Source: Candidatus Woesebacteria bacterium | GTDB lineage: Bacteria > Patescibacteriota > Microgenomatia > UBA8517 > UBA10165 | DNA length: 14,485 nucleotides | NCBI GenBank assembly: GCA_002686465.1 | Contig: NZCP01000008.1 | Location: forward strand, 1 to 14,485 | Direction: 5' to 3' | Shown here: in pieces, positions 1 through 6,077 of the stretch | Position numbering within the stretch: the first letter of the stretch is position 1 | Layout: each line of letters starts with the position of its first letter | The notes under the pieces: generated by a model | Told to the model about the DNA's origin: nothing | What the model saw: only the letters and a program-made list of their open reading frames with translations | Database searches by the model: none | Program-made: the position numbers and the translations under genes

Positions 1-321
1 TCATTCATTTTCTTCGAAGGGGGGTTCTATTGTTACTTCCTTTTTATGATCTATAATAAACAACCTTATGCTAAGAGCTTTTTGTAGATCAGATCTGACT
101 CGATAAGTCCGGATATCACTGCGATCCTTGGGTGGTTTGGAAACATACTTAACATCAAAAATAAAAATTTTTCCTTCTTTAGAAACAGCTATAACATCAA
201 ATGGTCCCTGCACGGCGATGTTTCGTGCAACCCAAAATCCTCTTTCTAAAAGCCACGCAATCGCCCACGTTTCCGCCCACGCCCCTTTTTCGTGTCTATT
301 CAAAAGTTCTGGCTCAGTCAT
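1..321 (-). CDS. PD-(D/E)XK family nuclease, Holliday-junction-resolvase-like (106 aa)
   Basis: Small single-domain protein with the layout of restriction-endonuclease-fold nucleases. A helix carries a conserved Glu (GAWAETWA, E17), followed by a strand with GPFDVIAV (D42) and then FIFDVKY (D56-V-K58), which is the PD...(D/E)xK metal-binding core with Asp instead of the commoner Glu before xK. In phages such proteins act as Holliday-junction resolvases, endonucleases or genome-processing enzymes, and sequence alone does not say which. An in-frame TAA lies immediately before the ATG, so this start is fixed. It is the last of the three genes after the polymerase, 27 bp downstream of the small membrane protein, and its stop codon sits at base 1, so the gene is complete. 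The fold call is fairly firm; the substrate is unknown. Confidence 0.8.
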   Translation of the reverse strand: MTEPELLNRHEKGAWAETWAIAWLLERGFWVARNIAVQGPFDVIAVSKEGKIFIFDVKYVSKPPKDRSDIRTYRVRSDLQKALSIRLFIIDHKKEVTIEPPFEENE

Positions 322-348
322 TTACCATAGGGAAAACCTTTTGAAGTT

Positions 349-591
349 TCATTTTGAATGGCCGTTAAAACGATCGCGCAAGTTATTGATAAAAGTCCAC
401 AATGCCGAAATTTGTTTTTCGTGCATATCTACTTGTGCTCTTAATTTTGTCGTTTCTATATACGTATCTCTCTTCGTGATTTCTTCAACGTCTTTTTTTA
501 ATTCAGCCACGCTCGCATTCAACTTAACCGATATTACAACGACGCTAAGAACGAAAAGAAGTTGCTGCCAATAATCAGTTACAAGATCCAT
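349..591 (-). CDS. Small one-TM coiled-coil protein, candidate spanin/holin-like lysis accessory (80 aa)
   Basis: A short N-terminal polar stretch is followed by one hydrophobic segment (residues about 9-22, LLFVLSVVVISV). The rest is charged and helix-prone with heptad-like spacing (about 26-75), predicting a coiled coil. One N-terminal anchor plus a periplasmic coiled coil is the architecture of Rz-type inner-membrane spanins and of some unclassified phage membrane proteins. The gene starts three bases after the endolysin stop, which favours a role in lysis. I see no second overlapping lipoprotein gene (Rz1-like) with a lipobox in it, so a classical two-component spanin is not demonstrated. 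A holin is possible but would have only one TM. The start context lacks a strong Shine-Dalgarno site, so translation may be coupled to the endolysin gene. Confidence 0.68.
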   Translation of the reverse strand: MDLVTDYWQQLLFVLSVVVISVKLNASVAELKKDVEEITKRDTYIETTKLRAQVDMHEKQISALWTFINNLRDRFNGHSK

Positions 592-594
592 CTA

Positions 595-1050
595 CTACAC
601 CGATAATTCAAAATGGGGACCATCAATAAAAGGTCTTCTTCCTTGATTTCTTCGTTCATCAATATAATGGTTCATAGCATCTTCCATAGAACTTTCCCAG
701 AGTGTTATGTCCGGAATATTCCATGCGGCACCCCATCGAATAGATGTTCCAGTATCAATGGCGGCGAGTTTCATAGCCTCTGCTATTTCATCATAAACAT
801 TCAGCTCCCAGCAAGCTCTTCCTTTGATATACGCCATAAGGTCAACGGCTTTACCTTCTAAGTGTTTAGACTTAAAGGTTTTCGAAGCCCCCTTTGCGAC
901 CAATGCTTTTTGTTCTTCTTGAGTTCTTAATCCGCAAATTACTCCAAAATCGACCGTTGTTATTCCTATAGCGGTTTTCACTGTATTTACAAGGTCTTCG
1001 TCGACCCTTTGTAATTTACTTCGGGAACGTGTGGAAAGAAGAAAGGTCAT
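595..1050 (-). CDS. Endolysin, M15-family (VanY / L-alanyl-D-glutamate type) peptidase (151 aa)
   Basis: Peptidoglycan-cleaving zinc peptidase of the M15 / DD-carboxypeptidase fold, like the phage T5-type endolysins. The signature elements are in order: GLRTQEEQ (40-47), SKHLEGKAVDL with zinc ligands H63 and D70 (His-x6-Asp), RWGAAWN (105-111), and the C-terminal DGPHFEL with the third ligand H146. The length matches single-domain phage M15 endolysins. There is no signal peptide, so release would need a holin or similar. A good Shine-Dalgarno sequence (GAGGT, 4 nt before the ATG) overlaps the end of the polymerase gene, whose stop lies two bases upstream. The membrane protein immediately downstream completes a small lysis cassette. 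Cleavage of the stem peptide is the expected activity; the exact bond is not determinable here. Confidence 0.87.
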   Translation of the reverse strand: MTFLLSTRSRSKLQRVDEDLVNTVKTAIGITTVDFGVICGLRTQEEQKALVAKGASKTFKSKHLEGKAVDLMAYIKGRACWELNVYDEIAEAMKLAAIDTGTSIRWGAAWNIPDITLWESSMEDAMNHYIDERRNQGRRPFIDGPHFELSV

Positions 1051-1052
1051 GT

Positions 1053-2966
1053 TTACCTCATCATTTCAGAATGGTCTGCTTTTAGCCCTCGTGTCCAAGG
1101 CTTATCCGAAAAGGTTTTCTTGGCGGCTCCCCAATTTGCCCCGAATTCTGCATCTACTACGGAGGGAACCTCTAATTCTACGCAATTTTCCATGATTTCT
1201 ACTATTTGCTTTGCTTCTTTTTGACTTTGCACAGAAATATCAAGCTCATCATGAACTTGTATCATCGGAAGGGGCAAATTTTCTTTGTGCAGGGCGACCA
1301 TTGCTGCTTTTGTTTGATCTGCGGCACTTCCTTGGATTAATCTATTCAAAGACTTATATGTAAATGCTCTTTTAATACTTGGGCCATGCTCCGCAAACGC
1401 ATCTTCATAAGATTGGGGCTTCCATATTCCATACCTAGTTGGCTCCCATTTTTCAAACCTGCACTTGCGTCCTAAAAGAGTACGAATTACGCCCCTGCTG
1501 TTGGCTCGATTCATAGCATGGTCTGCTAATTGTCTTACAAAGGGGACTTTTTCATGATATTGGGCAAATAATTCTTTAGCATCATCTATTTCTAACCCAA
1601 GGCTGGAAGCAAGTTTCCTTGTACCCATTCCATAGAATAAACCAAGGTTTATATCCTTCGCCTGTTTGCGTGGGACACCCACAATATCAGCCGCCATCTG
1701 ATGGAAATCGGTTAAAGGGTCTTCATTGTATTGGTCTGAAAACTTTTCGGCTCCTTTAAAGCCCAGTAATTTCGCGTAGTGAACAACAATTCTTGGTTCT
1801 TGGCTGCTGTAATCAAATGATCCCCACAGCGTACCCTCTTCAGGAAGAAAAAGACTCCTTATCATGGGACCAATTTCTCCATGCCGCGCTGGAATCTGTT
1901 GTAGGTTTGGATTACTGTAACTAAATCTACCTGTTACCGTCCCGCCATCATCATTGCGAAGGCTATGTGCTTCAGCATGGATACGCCCTTTGTGCTGGTG
2001 TCGCAGTATGGTGTCTATAAAAGTTGTTCTTGCTTTGTTAAATTCCCGTGCTTTAACAATCATTTGCGGGAGTTTGTGCGGGTGGTTTGCTAAGAATCCT
2101 TTGGTAAAAGACGGTGCGCCTGTTTTCTCTGTAAATTTATACTCCAGCCCTGCTGCATCAAAAACTTTCGCAATACTCGCTGCCGCCCAAAGGTCTGCTG
2201 CTACTCCATACTCTTTAACTACGGAATCTAATATAGCTTGCTCGCGCTTTTGTAGATCTTTCTTTAAAATCTCCGCACGATCAATATCTACCCGCACCCC
2301 GCGTTGCCTCATAGGAATAATTATGTTCAGAATTTCTAATTCTAGGTCAAAAATATCCTGAACTCCCTGCTCTATAATGAGACGTTGGAATAATTTCCAT
2401 AATTTAAGAGTCAAAGCGGCATCTTGTTCTGCGTATGCACCTACATAGTGAGCAGGGAGTTTGTACATTTCACTTTTTGGATTAAGTCCGAACTGCGCGG
2501 CGGCTTCTCGAAGCTCGCGCTCGTTTTTTCTTTCCCCTAAGTAGTCTCTGCCCAGAGCATTTAGGGCATAGCTAAACCTATTTTCATCTAAAAGTGGGGA
2601 TGCTACCATTGTGTCTACAATGCGGCCTGAAATTGTCAGCCCTTCATGTAGAAGCCAGCCCACATCATAGGAAGCATTATGGAATATGTAGTCCCGCTCT
2701 ACCAGCAAAACATCTTGTAGCCATTTTAGTGTTGCTTTTGGATCTAAATTAGAGCCGTTTTCATGGCGGATGGGAAAATACCACTTGCCATCTTCCACAG
2801 CAACGGAAATACCAATGATATGACCATCGCCTGTGGGCCATCCAGAACCCTTGGTAGTTAAATGAGGATCACAAGTTTCTAAATCTATGCAAATTTCTTT
2901 ATAGCTGCTTAGATCTGGGTAACTTTCGGGACAAACCCATTCAGTATCAGGCATTAGAAGAGACAT
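1053..2966 (-). CDS. Family A DNA polymerase with 3'-5' exonuclease domain (637 aa)
   Basis: Replicative phage DNA polymerase of the Pol I/T7 family. The exonuclease domain is intact: Exo I IDLET (D28, E30), Exo II HNASYD (N97, D101) and Exo III YAEQD (Y178, D182). Polymerase motif A is DYSSQEPR (D385, E390), motif B is RKQAKDINLGLFYG (R433, K437, L441, Y445), and motif C is VHDEL (H572, D573, E574). No 5'-3' exonuclease domain is present and the length is near that of T7 polymerase, as expected for a replicative phage enzyme. The residue matching E. coli Phe762 is leucine (L441), a class common among virioplankton polymerases. The start overlaps the preceding small gene by 20 bp, with a GGTG element just upstream. 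It would be the enzyme that incorporates any modified dNTP made by the genes upstream. Confidence 0.97.
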   Translation of the reverse strand: MSLLMPDTEWVCPESYPDLSSYKEICIDLETCDPHLTTKGSGWPTGDGHIIGISVAVEDGKWYFPIRHENGSNLDPKATLKWLQDVLLVERDYIFHNASYDVGWLLHEGLTISGRIVDTMVASPLLDENRFSYALNALGRDYLGERKNERELREAAAQFGLNPKSEMYKLPAHYVGAYAEQDAALTLKLWKLFQRLIIEQGVQDIFDLELEILNIIIPMRQRGVRVDIDRAEILKKDLQKREQAILDSVVKEYGVAADLWAAASIAKVFDAAGLEYKFTEKTGAPSFTKGFLANHPHKLPQMIVKAREFNKARTTFIDTILRHQHKGRIHAEAHSLRNDDGGTVTGRFSYSNPNLQQIPARHGEIGPMIRSLFLPEEGTLWGSFDYSSQEPRIVVHYAKLLGFKGAEKFSDQYNEDPLTDFHQMAADIVGVPRKQAKDINLGLFYGMGTRKLASSLGLEIDDAKELFAQYHEKVPFVRQLADHAMNRANSRGVIRTLLGRKCRFEKWEPTRYGIWKPQSYEDAFAEHGPSIKRAFTYKSLNRLIQGSAADQTKAAMVALHKENLPLPMIQVHDELDISVQSQKEAKQIVEIMENCVELEVPSVVDAEFGANWGAAKKTFSDKPWTRGLKADHSEMMR

Positions 2967-3138
2967 TTTTCACCAGCACTTTCATTGATTGCCGACAAGA
3001 ACAATGGGGCCATTTATTTTTTAATGTGCGATAGGTAATAAATCTCTTTTCTGCTTTGCATGAGCAAATTGCCTCTACTTGTTTATCTAGTTTTCCATTC
3101 GCATCTATCTTCTCGGAATAATTCGGGTTCTGGTTCAT
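2947..3138 (-). CDS. Small CxC/CxC putative zinc-binding protein (63 aa)
   Basis: Not a family I recognise. It contains two Cys-x-Cys pairs, C25/C27 (ICSCKAEK) and C46/C48 (HCSCRQSM), separated by an 18-residue basic linker. This spacing could bind one zinc ion as a small knuckle or ribbon. The gene overlaps the upstream Nmad1-like gene by 56 bp and the polymerase start by 20 bp. The long overlap would normally make it suspect, but a strong Shine-Dalgarno sequence (GAGAGG, 5 nt before the ATG) and the ordered cysteines support real translation. Its position between the modification genes and the polymerase hints at a nucleic-acid-related role, which is inference only. Confidence 0.62.
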   Translation of the reverse strand: MNQNPNYSEKIDANGKLDKQVEAICSCKAEKRFITYRTLKNKWPHCSCRQSMKVLVKNVSSNA

Positions 3139-3460
3139 CCAAACCTCTCATTTCTGTAACATACTCTGCTTCAACAAGTAATAGGTAACGTCGTAAATCC
3201 CGTATATCGTCTAAAACCCCTTCTTGGCGAGAATCTGTAAGTATAGCTGCAAAAATATCAAACCCACATTCGTTAACTTGTTTTTCTAAACGGTCCCATT
3301 TCCGGGCTAACATCATAAATGCGCCCACACCACCCCGTTTTTTCCAACTATCCCCATAACTTTTTTCTGCAGTATGTAACCCTTCTACATCAGATTCTGC
3401 AACATCTGATACTTTTTGGATTATTTTACTAAGGTAGATTTTTTCTGGTAATTCGGTCAT
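3083..3460 (-). CDS. Nmad1/DUF1599-like protein, nucleotide-modification-associated (125 aa)
   Basis: An all-helical small protein with SYGDSWKKRGG (34-44), RKWDRLEKQV (53-62) and an acidic DDIRDLRRYLLL helix (84-95). I associate this pattern with the DUF1599 family, renamed nucleotide modification associated domain 1 (Nmad1). Comparative genomics links that family to phage pathways making modified nucleobases, and its biochemistry is unsettled. The acidic helical layout also recalls MazG-like all-alpha NTP pyrophosphatases, so a house-cleaning role on dNTPs is an alternative. The start overlaps the stop of the thymidylate-synthase-like gene (ATGA), with AAAGGA upstream, so the two are translationally coupled. 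The pairing with a TS-family enzyme supports a role in a modified thymidine pathway. Family assignment is from memory of motifs and needs an HMM search. Confidence 0.72.
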   Translation of the reverse strand: MTELPEKIYLSKIIQKVSDVAESDVEGLHTAEKSYGDSWKKRGGVGAFMMLARKWDRLEKQVNECGFDIFAAILTDSRQEGVLDDIRDLRRYLLLVEAEYVTEMRGLDEPEPELFREDRCEWKTR

Positions 3461-4482
3461 GCTTCTAATTCCTTTCTACGAGTTAGCCACTCTACACAGG
3501 CTTTTTGCCAAGCCTTGTCTTCTATTGTTTGTGCATAGTCTATTGCTTCCTTTACTTTTTTATTTTTCCAAAGCCCCCAAGCTATCCGCATGGGGGTAGC
3601 GGTCAATTCAAAAAATGAATTATTAAAGGGGGTTCTATAGTGGTCACTATTTTCTTGAAGGTGGTGCTCATTTATCCAAGTAGTTAGCTCTGTATCAAAA
3701 GTTGTATGATCATCAACTAATGGTGGAGGGTTATAGGATAGTCCCTCTTTTCCCAATGTGAGATAAGGATCATATTCTGCTTGTATACCCTTCATATTTT
3801 CAAAAATATCGACGTAGGCGTGTAGATTATTACTAAATTGGTGATATCTTCCAACCCCCAGCTCTAATCTTGCGGCAACGTACTCCTGCAAAATAGACAT
3901 GTGAACTGCATTTGCTCCATACGCCCCCCAAATTAGATCGTTACTACGGTTTGTAACGGTCATTTCTACTAAGCCTTCCCTCACACTAAAGTAGATTTGT
4001 GTATTACAAGGGACATCAGCTAAATGATCGTTTACTTGAAAGTCAGCACTTGGATCCCACATTGTAACAACAGTGCGCCTATCATTAGGGAAGGTGTTTA
4101 ATCTATCGATGGCTGCTTCTAATTGGTCAAACCCAAACCACTTTCGCCAGCGATGTCCGTATGCCCCGTGAAAGGTAACACCATCATCGCTATATTGGCT
4201 AATCTGACGGTTATATCTTGCTACCCACTCAACATCATTTCGACCATCCAACATCCAAAGGGACTCAAATAAATGGAAAAAGGGGTTCGCGTCCCTTGTA
4301 GGATAAAAAAGTACTCTTTCTCGTGGGTGGGTATACGTTGTGCAAACAGGAGTTGGAAATTCTAAAGCAGGGCCATTACGAGTTTGTACTTCAACACCTG
4401 AATTCTGCAAAGCCTGTAGCCCAAGAAATAAGGCTTCACTTACGTTCCTCGCATAAAAAGTAAGGATAGGTGCTGGGTGCAT
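3457..4482 (-). CDS. Thymidylate-synthase-family enzyme, probable dUMP hydroxymethylase (341 aa)
   Basis: TS-fold enzyme: DVPCNTQIYF holds the catalytic cysteine (C159), RSNDLIWGAYGANAVH (179-194) matches the region of E. coli R166, D169, G173 and N177, and YHQFSNN (213-219) matches the His207/Tyr209 dUMP-binding strand. It departs from canonical TS: the residue after the Cys is Asn, not His (PCH becomes PCN), and the LGLPFN loop becomes WGAYGAN with one extra residue. Such divergent phage TS proteins include dUMP and dCMP hydroxymethylases. The retained Asn (N191) favours a uracil substrate, since dCMP enzymes typically have Asp there. It is the first gene after a hairpin and TATAAT box, with a strong GAGAGG Shine-Dalgarno 5 nt before the ATG. 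Next to an HMUDK-like gene, a dUMP hydroxymethylase is the better call than an ordinary ThyA, but activity is inferred. Confidence 0.9.
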   Translation of the reverse strand: MHPAPILTFYARNVSEALFLGLQALQNSGVEVQTRNGPALEFPTPVCTTYTHPRERVLFYPTRDANPFFHLFESLWMLDGRNDVEWVARYNRQISQYSDDGVTFHGAYGHRWRKWFGFDQLEAAIDRLNTFPNDRRTVVTMWDPSADFQVNDHLADVPCNTQIYFSVREGLVEMTVTNRSNDLIWGAYGANAVHMSILQEYVAARLELGVGRYHQFSNNLHAYVDIFENMKGIQAEYDPYLTLGKEGLSYNPPPLVDDHTTFDTELTTWINEHHLQENSDHYRTPFNNSFFELTATPMRIAWGLWKNKKVKEAIDYAQTIEDKAWQKACVEWLTRRKELEA

Positions 4483-4501
4483 ATAAGCCTCTCTGACATG
4501 T

Positions 4502-4512
4502 GCTGTTAGTAT
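4502..4512 (-). repeat. Shared upstream motif, copy 1 (GCTGTTAGTAT on + strand)
   Basis: An 11-bp element 20 bp upstream of the TS-like start. It matches at 10 of 11 positions the sequence at 9165-9175, which lies about 29 bp upstream of another operon-internal start. On the minus strand it reads ATACTAACAGC. It could be part of a promoter or a regulator site; two copies are weak evidence. Confidence 0.3.
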
Positions 4513-4517
4513 AGGGC

Positions 4518-4523
4518 ATTATA
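4518..4523 (-). promoter_or_regulatory. Perfect -10 box (TATAAT) upstream of the TS-like gene
   Basis: The minus strand carries TATAAT here, 35 bp upstream of the TS-like ATG and directly after a G7 run (4524-4530) and the hairpin at 4540-4570. I find no convincing -35 hexamer at 16-18 bp, because that interval is the G tract and the descending hairpin. Expression may need an activator, or the box may be coincidental. The placement just after a hairpin and just before a strong ribosome site is what a second promoter for TS, Nmad1 and polymerase would look like. Confidence 0.45.
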
Positions 4524-4539
4524 CCCCCCCTAAACTTTT

Positions 4540-4570
4540 AAGACCCCTTGTAGCCTATCTAAGGGGCCTT
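4540..4570 (-). terminator. Hairpin between glycosyltransferase and TS-like genes, possible terminator/attenuator
   Basis: Arms AAGACCCCTT and AAGGGGCCTT (10 bp with one mismatch that is G-U on the minus-strand transcript) enclose an 11-nt loop. It starts 15 bp after the glycosyltransferase stop. The downstream tract on the minus strand is AAAAGTTT rather than a clean U run, so termination is probably partial. On the plus strand the hairpin is followed by TTTT, so it could also work in that direction. Confidence 0.55.
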
Positions 4571-4584
4571 TTAAGTAGGTCTTA

Positions 4585-5349
4585 TTATTGTGCGCTTGCT
4601 AATGCCCGTTTCCACTTAACACGCACTTCTAATCTAGAGCCAAACTCGCCTCCAGTTTTATTTTTCTTTTCGTGTAAAGAAACAAATTTCTCATGGAGTT
4701 GTTTTAGTTTGGTTGCTGCGAGTGCATGAGTTTCTTTTGTCCGAGTTAAACTACACCCTCCTTTAGCTTGTGTTCCTCTTTGATTATGGGCAAAGTTTGT
4801 TAGCATGGAAGAAGGATAGCCCTTTCTGAGTAGCTGTAAGTTTACATCAAAATCTTCCATAAACTGTACTCTATCATGTTCACATTCTAAATATTCTTTT
4901 TTGCGGTAGGCAAGAACTCGCATATAACGGACACTGTGAACAAAAGAAGCTGGCAAGCGGTTATTGCCCTCACGTCCTGACACTCCAACGTGTGCAAATT
5001 TATCTAATTGTCTGTCTACAATATCCAACATGCGTCGTGCGTCACCTTCAACAAAGCGGGTAAGATGCCAATCGGCCAAAGATTTTCTTTTAAAAAAGGT
5101 AAGATCATCGTCCATCATAACAAACTTGTCAGACGCTTGTTCTCCAATAAGTTGGCGTTTATGACCAATGGTGTGATATTTGAAAGCTAAAAGTTTCACC
5201 CCATGTTTCATAGCCAATGGTGTATAAAGAGAAACTTCATCTTCATGAACCACTAATGTTATCTTATAAGGAGCCGCAAGGTTTCCTAAACTTTCTAATG
5301 TTAAGCACTGCTCATGTCTTCCACGGCTCACAACATAAACATCCATCAT
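4585..5349 (-). CDS. GT-A glycosyltransferase, resembles TET-associated/DNA-modification type (254 aa)
   Basis: Nucleotide-sugar-dependent glycosyltransferase of the GT-A fold. It opens with a strand-turn VYVVSRGR (4-11), has the donor-binding acidic triplet FVMMDDDL (DDD at 80-82) for metal and nucleotide sugar, then MEDFDVNLQLLRKG (164-177), the acceptor-side acidic helix. A later HNQRGTQAKGGCS (188-200) segment recalls the family described as TET-associated glycosyltransferases (TAGT), which are placed in DNA-base modification loci. Its start overlaps the FkbM gene stop (ATGATG), and either of the two adjacent ATGs could be used. In this cluster the acceptor is likely a modified base in phage DNA, although phage capsid glycosylation cannot be excluded. 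The tail is basic, as expected for a nucleic-acid-handling protein. The GT fold is firm and the subfamily moderate. Confidence 0.85.
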   Translation of the reverse strand: MMDVYVVSRGRHEQCLTLESLGNLAAPYKITLVVHEDEVSLYTPLAMKHGVKLLAFKYHTIGHKRQLIGEQASDKFVMMDDDLTFFKRKSLADWHLTRFVEGDARRMLDIVDRQLDKFAHVGVSGREGNNRLPASFVHSVRYMRVLAYRKKEYLECEHDRVQFMEDFDVNLQLLRKGYPSSMLTNFAHNQRGTQAKGGCSLTRTKETHALAATKLKQLHEKFVSLHEKKNKTGGEFGSRLEVRVKWKRALASAQ

Positions 5350-6077
5350 GGCATAATATCCTTTACTAAGCCAAAATCAGACGGTTTATCTCGATGGGCA
5401 ACCATAGTTGTCACATGCCAATTAAACTTGAATTTACGGTGGCAATGCCAATCACCAAATAAATGAACAACCTGTTTGGCAAGTTCAATTTGTTTTTTGT
5501 TCTTCATATGAAGTTCAATAGCTATCTGCTCTACACAAGGGGGCATTGTGTCTTCAAACATAAAGTCATATTCACCCCCCTCTACATCTATTTTTATTAT
5601 GTCAGGGCGATTGTCATGAACTGCGTCCCAAAAATTATCCGCTTCAACAGTTATGCGATCTCTCCCTCGAACAGGTACCGTTGTGTGACAAGAGGGGTAT
5701 TTTTTAGAAAGATAAAATTGTACTTCCTGTTTGGTTCCTCCCACCAAGGCAAGATCTTTGGTCATAATTCTACAGTTTAAATCTTCCAATGCTTCAACAT
5801 TCATTCGTAAAATACGATATGTTGAAGGCGTTGGTTCATAAGCCCAGATAATTTTAGCGCCACCCTTTTTAGCAAGATAAATGAAGCTTCCTATATTTGC
5901 TCCAACATCCATTACGCTCTTATTTGTAAAGTCTAGAGCCTTGTATTGAGGTTGCTCTTTTATGACAAAAAGTTCCCCGCATTCAGGGCGATAAAATAGT
6001 CTTGTCTTTGAATCAATTTCAAGATTTATAAGGGTGCCATCTGTATTGTGATATGGATCCCAGCTATCTGATCTCAT
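5346..6077 (-). CDS. FkbM-family SAM-dependent methyltransferase (243 aa)
   Basis: Class I methyltransferase of the FkbM type, which usually methylates hydroxyl groups of sugars or polyketides. SAM-binding motif I is VMDVGANIGSF (55-65). The acidic end of strand 2 is WAYEPTP with E81. The FkbM hallmark strand-4 motif IIKIDVEGGEYDFM lies at 160-173. The remainder (VEQIAIELHM, 182-191) fits the core sheet. The ATG overlaps the stop of the HMUDK-like gene (ATGA), and the glycosyltransferase start overlaps its own stop, so the three genes are translationally linked in strict order. The simplest reading is O-methylation of a sugar attached by the next enzyme, or of the hydroxymethyl-derived group on the base itself. 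Length is normal for the family. Assignment is strong; acceptor is inferred. Confidence 0.9.
   Translation of the reverse strand: MRSDSWDPYHNTDGTLINLEIDSKTRLFYRPECGELFVIKEQPQYKALDFTNKSVMDVGANIGSFIYLAKKGGAKIIWAYEPTPSTYRILRMNVEALEDLNCRIMTKDLALVGGTKQEVQFYLSKKYPSCHTTVPVRGRDRITVEADNFWDAVHDNRPDIIKIDVEGGEYDFMFEDTMPPCVEQIAIELHMKNKKQIELAKQVVHLFGDWHCHRKFKFNWHVTTMVAHRDKPSDFGLVKDIMP

Noticed and set aside
128..574. 148-codon plus-strand reading frame over the nuclease and membrane-protein genes
   Set aside because: It is antisense to two genes with good family or architecture evidence, its product has no recognisable domain, and no plus-strand gene is supported anywhere in the window.
1954..2361. 135-codon plus-strand reading frame inside the DNA polymerase gene
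   Set aside because: Antisense to an intact polymerase; Ser/Arg/Ile-rich translation typical of a complementary frame.
3457..4482. Ordinary thymidylate synthase (ThyA) annotation
   Set aside because: The PCH and LGLPFN elements are altered and the neighbours include HMUDK- and Nmad1-like genes, so hydroxymethylase is favoured, although ThyA activity is not excluded.
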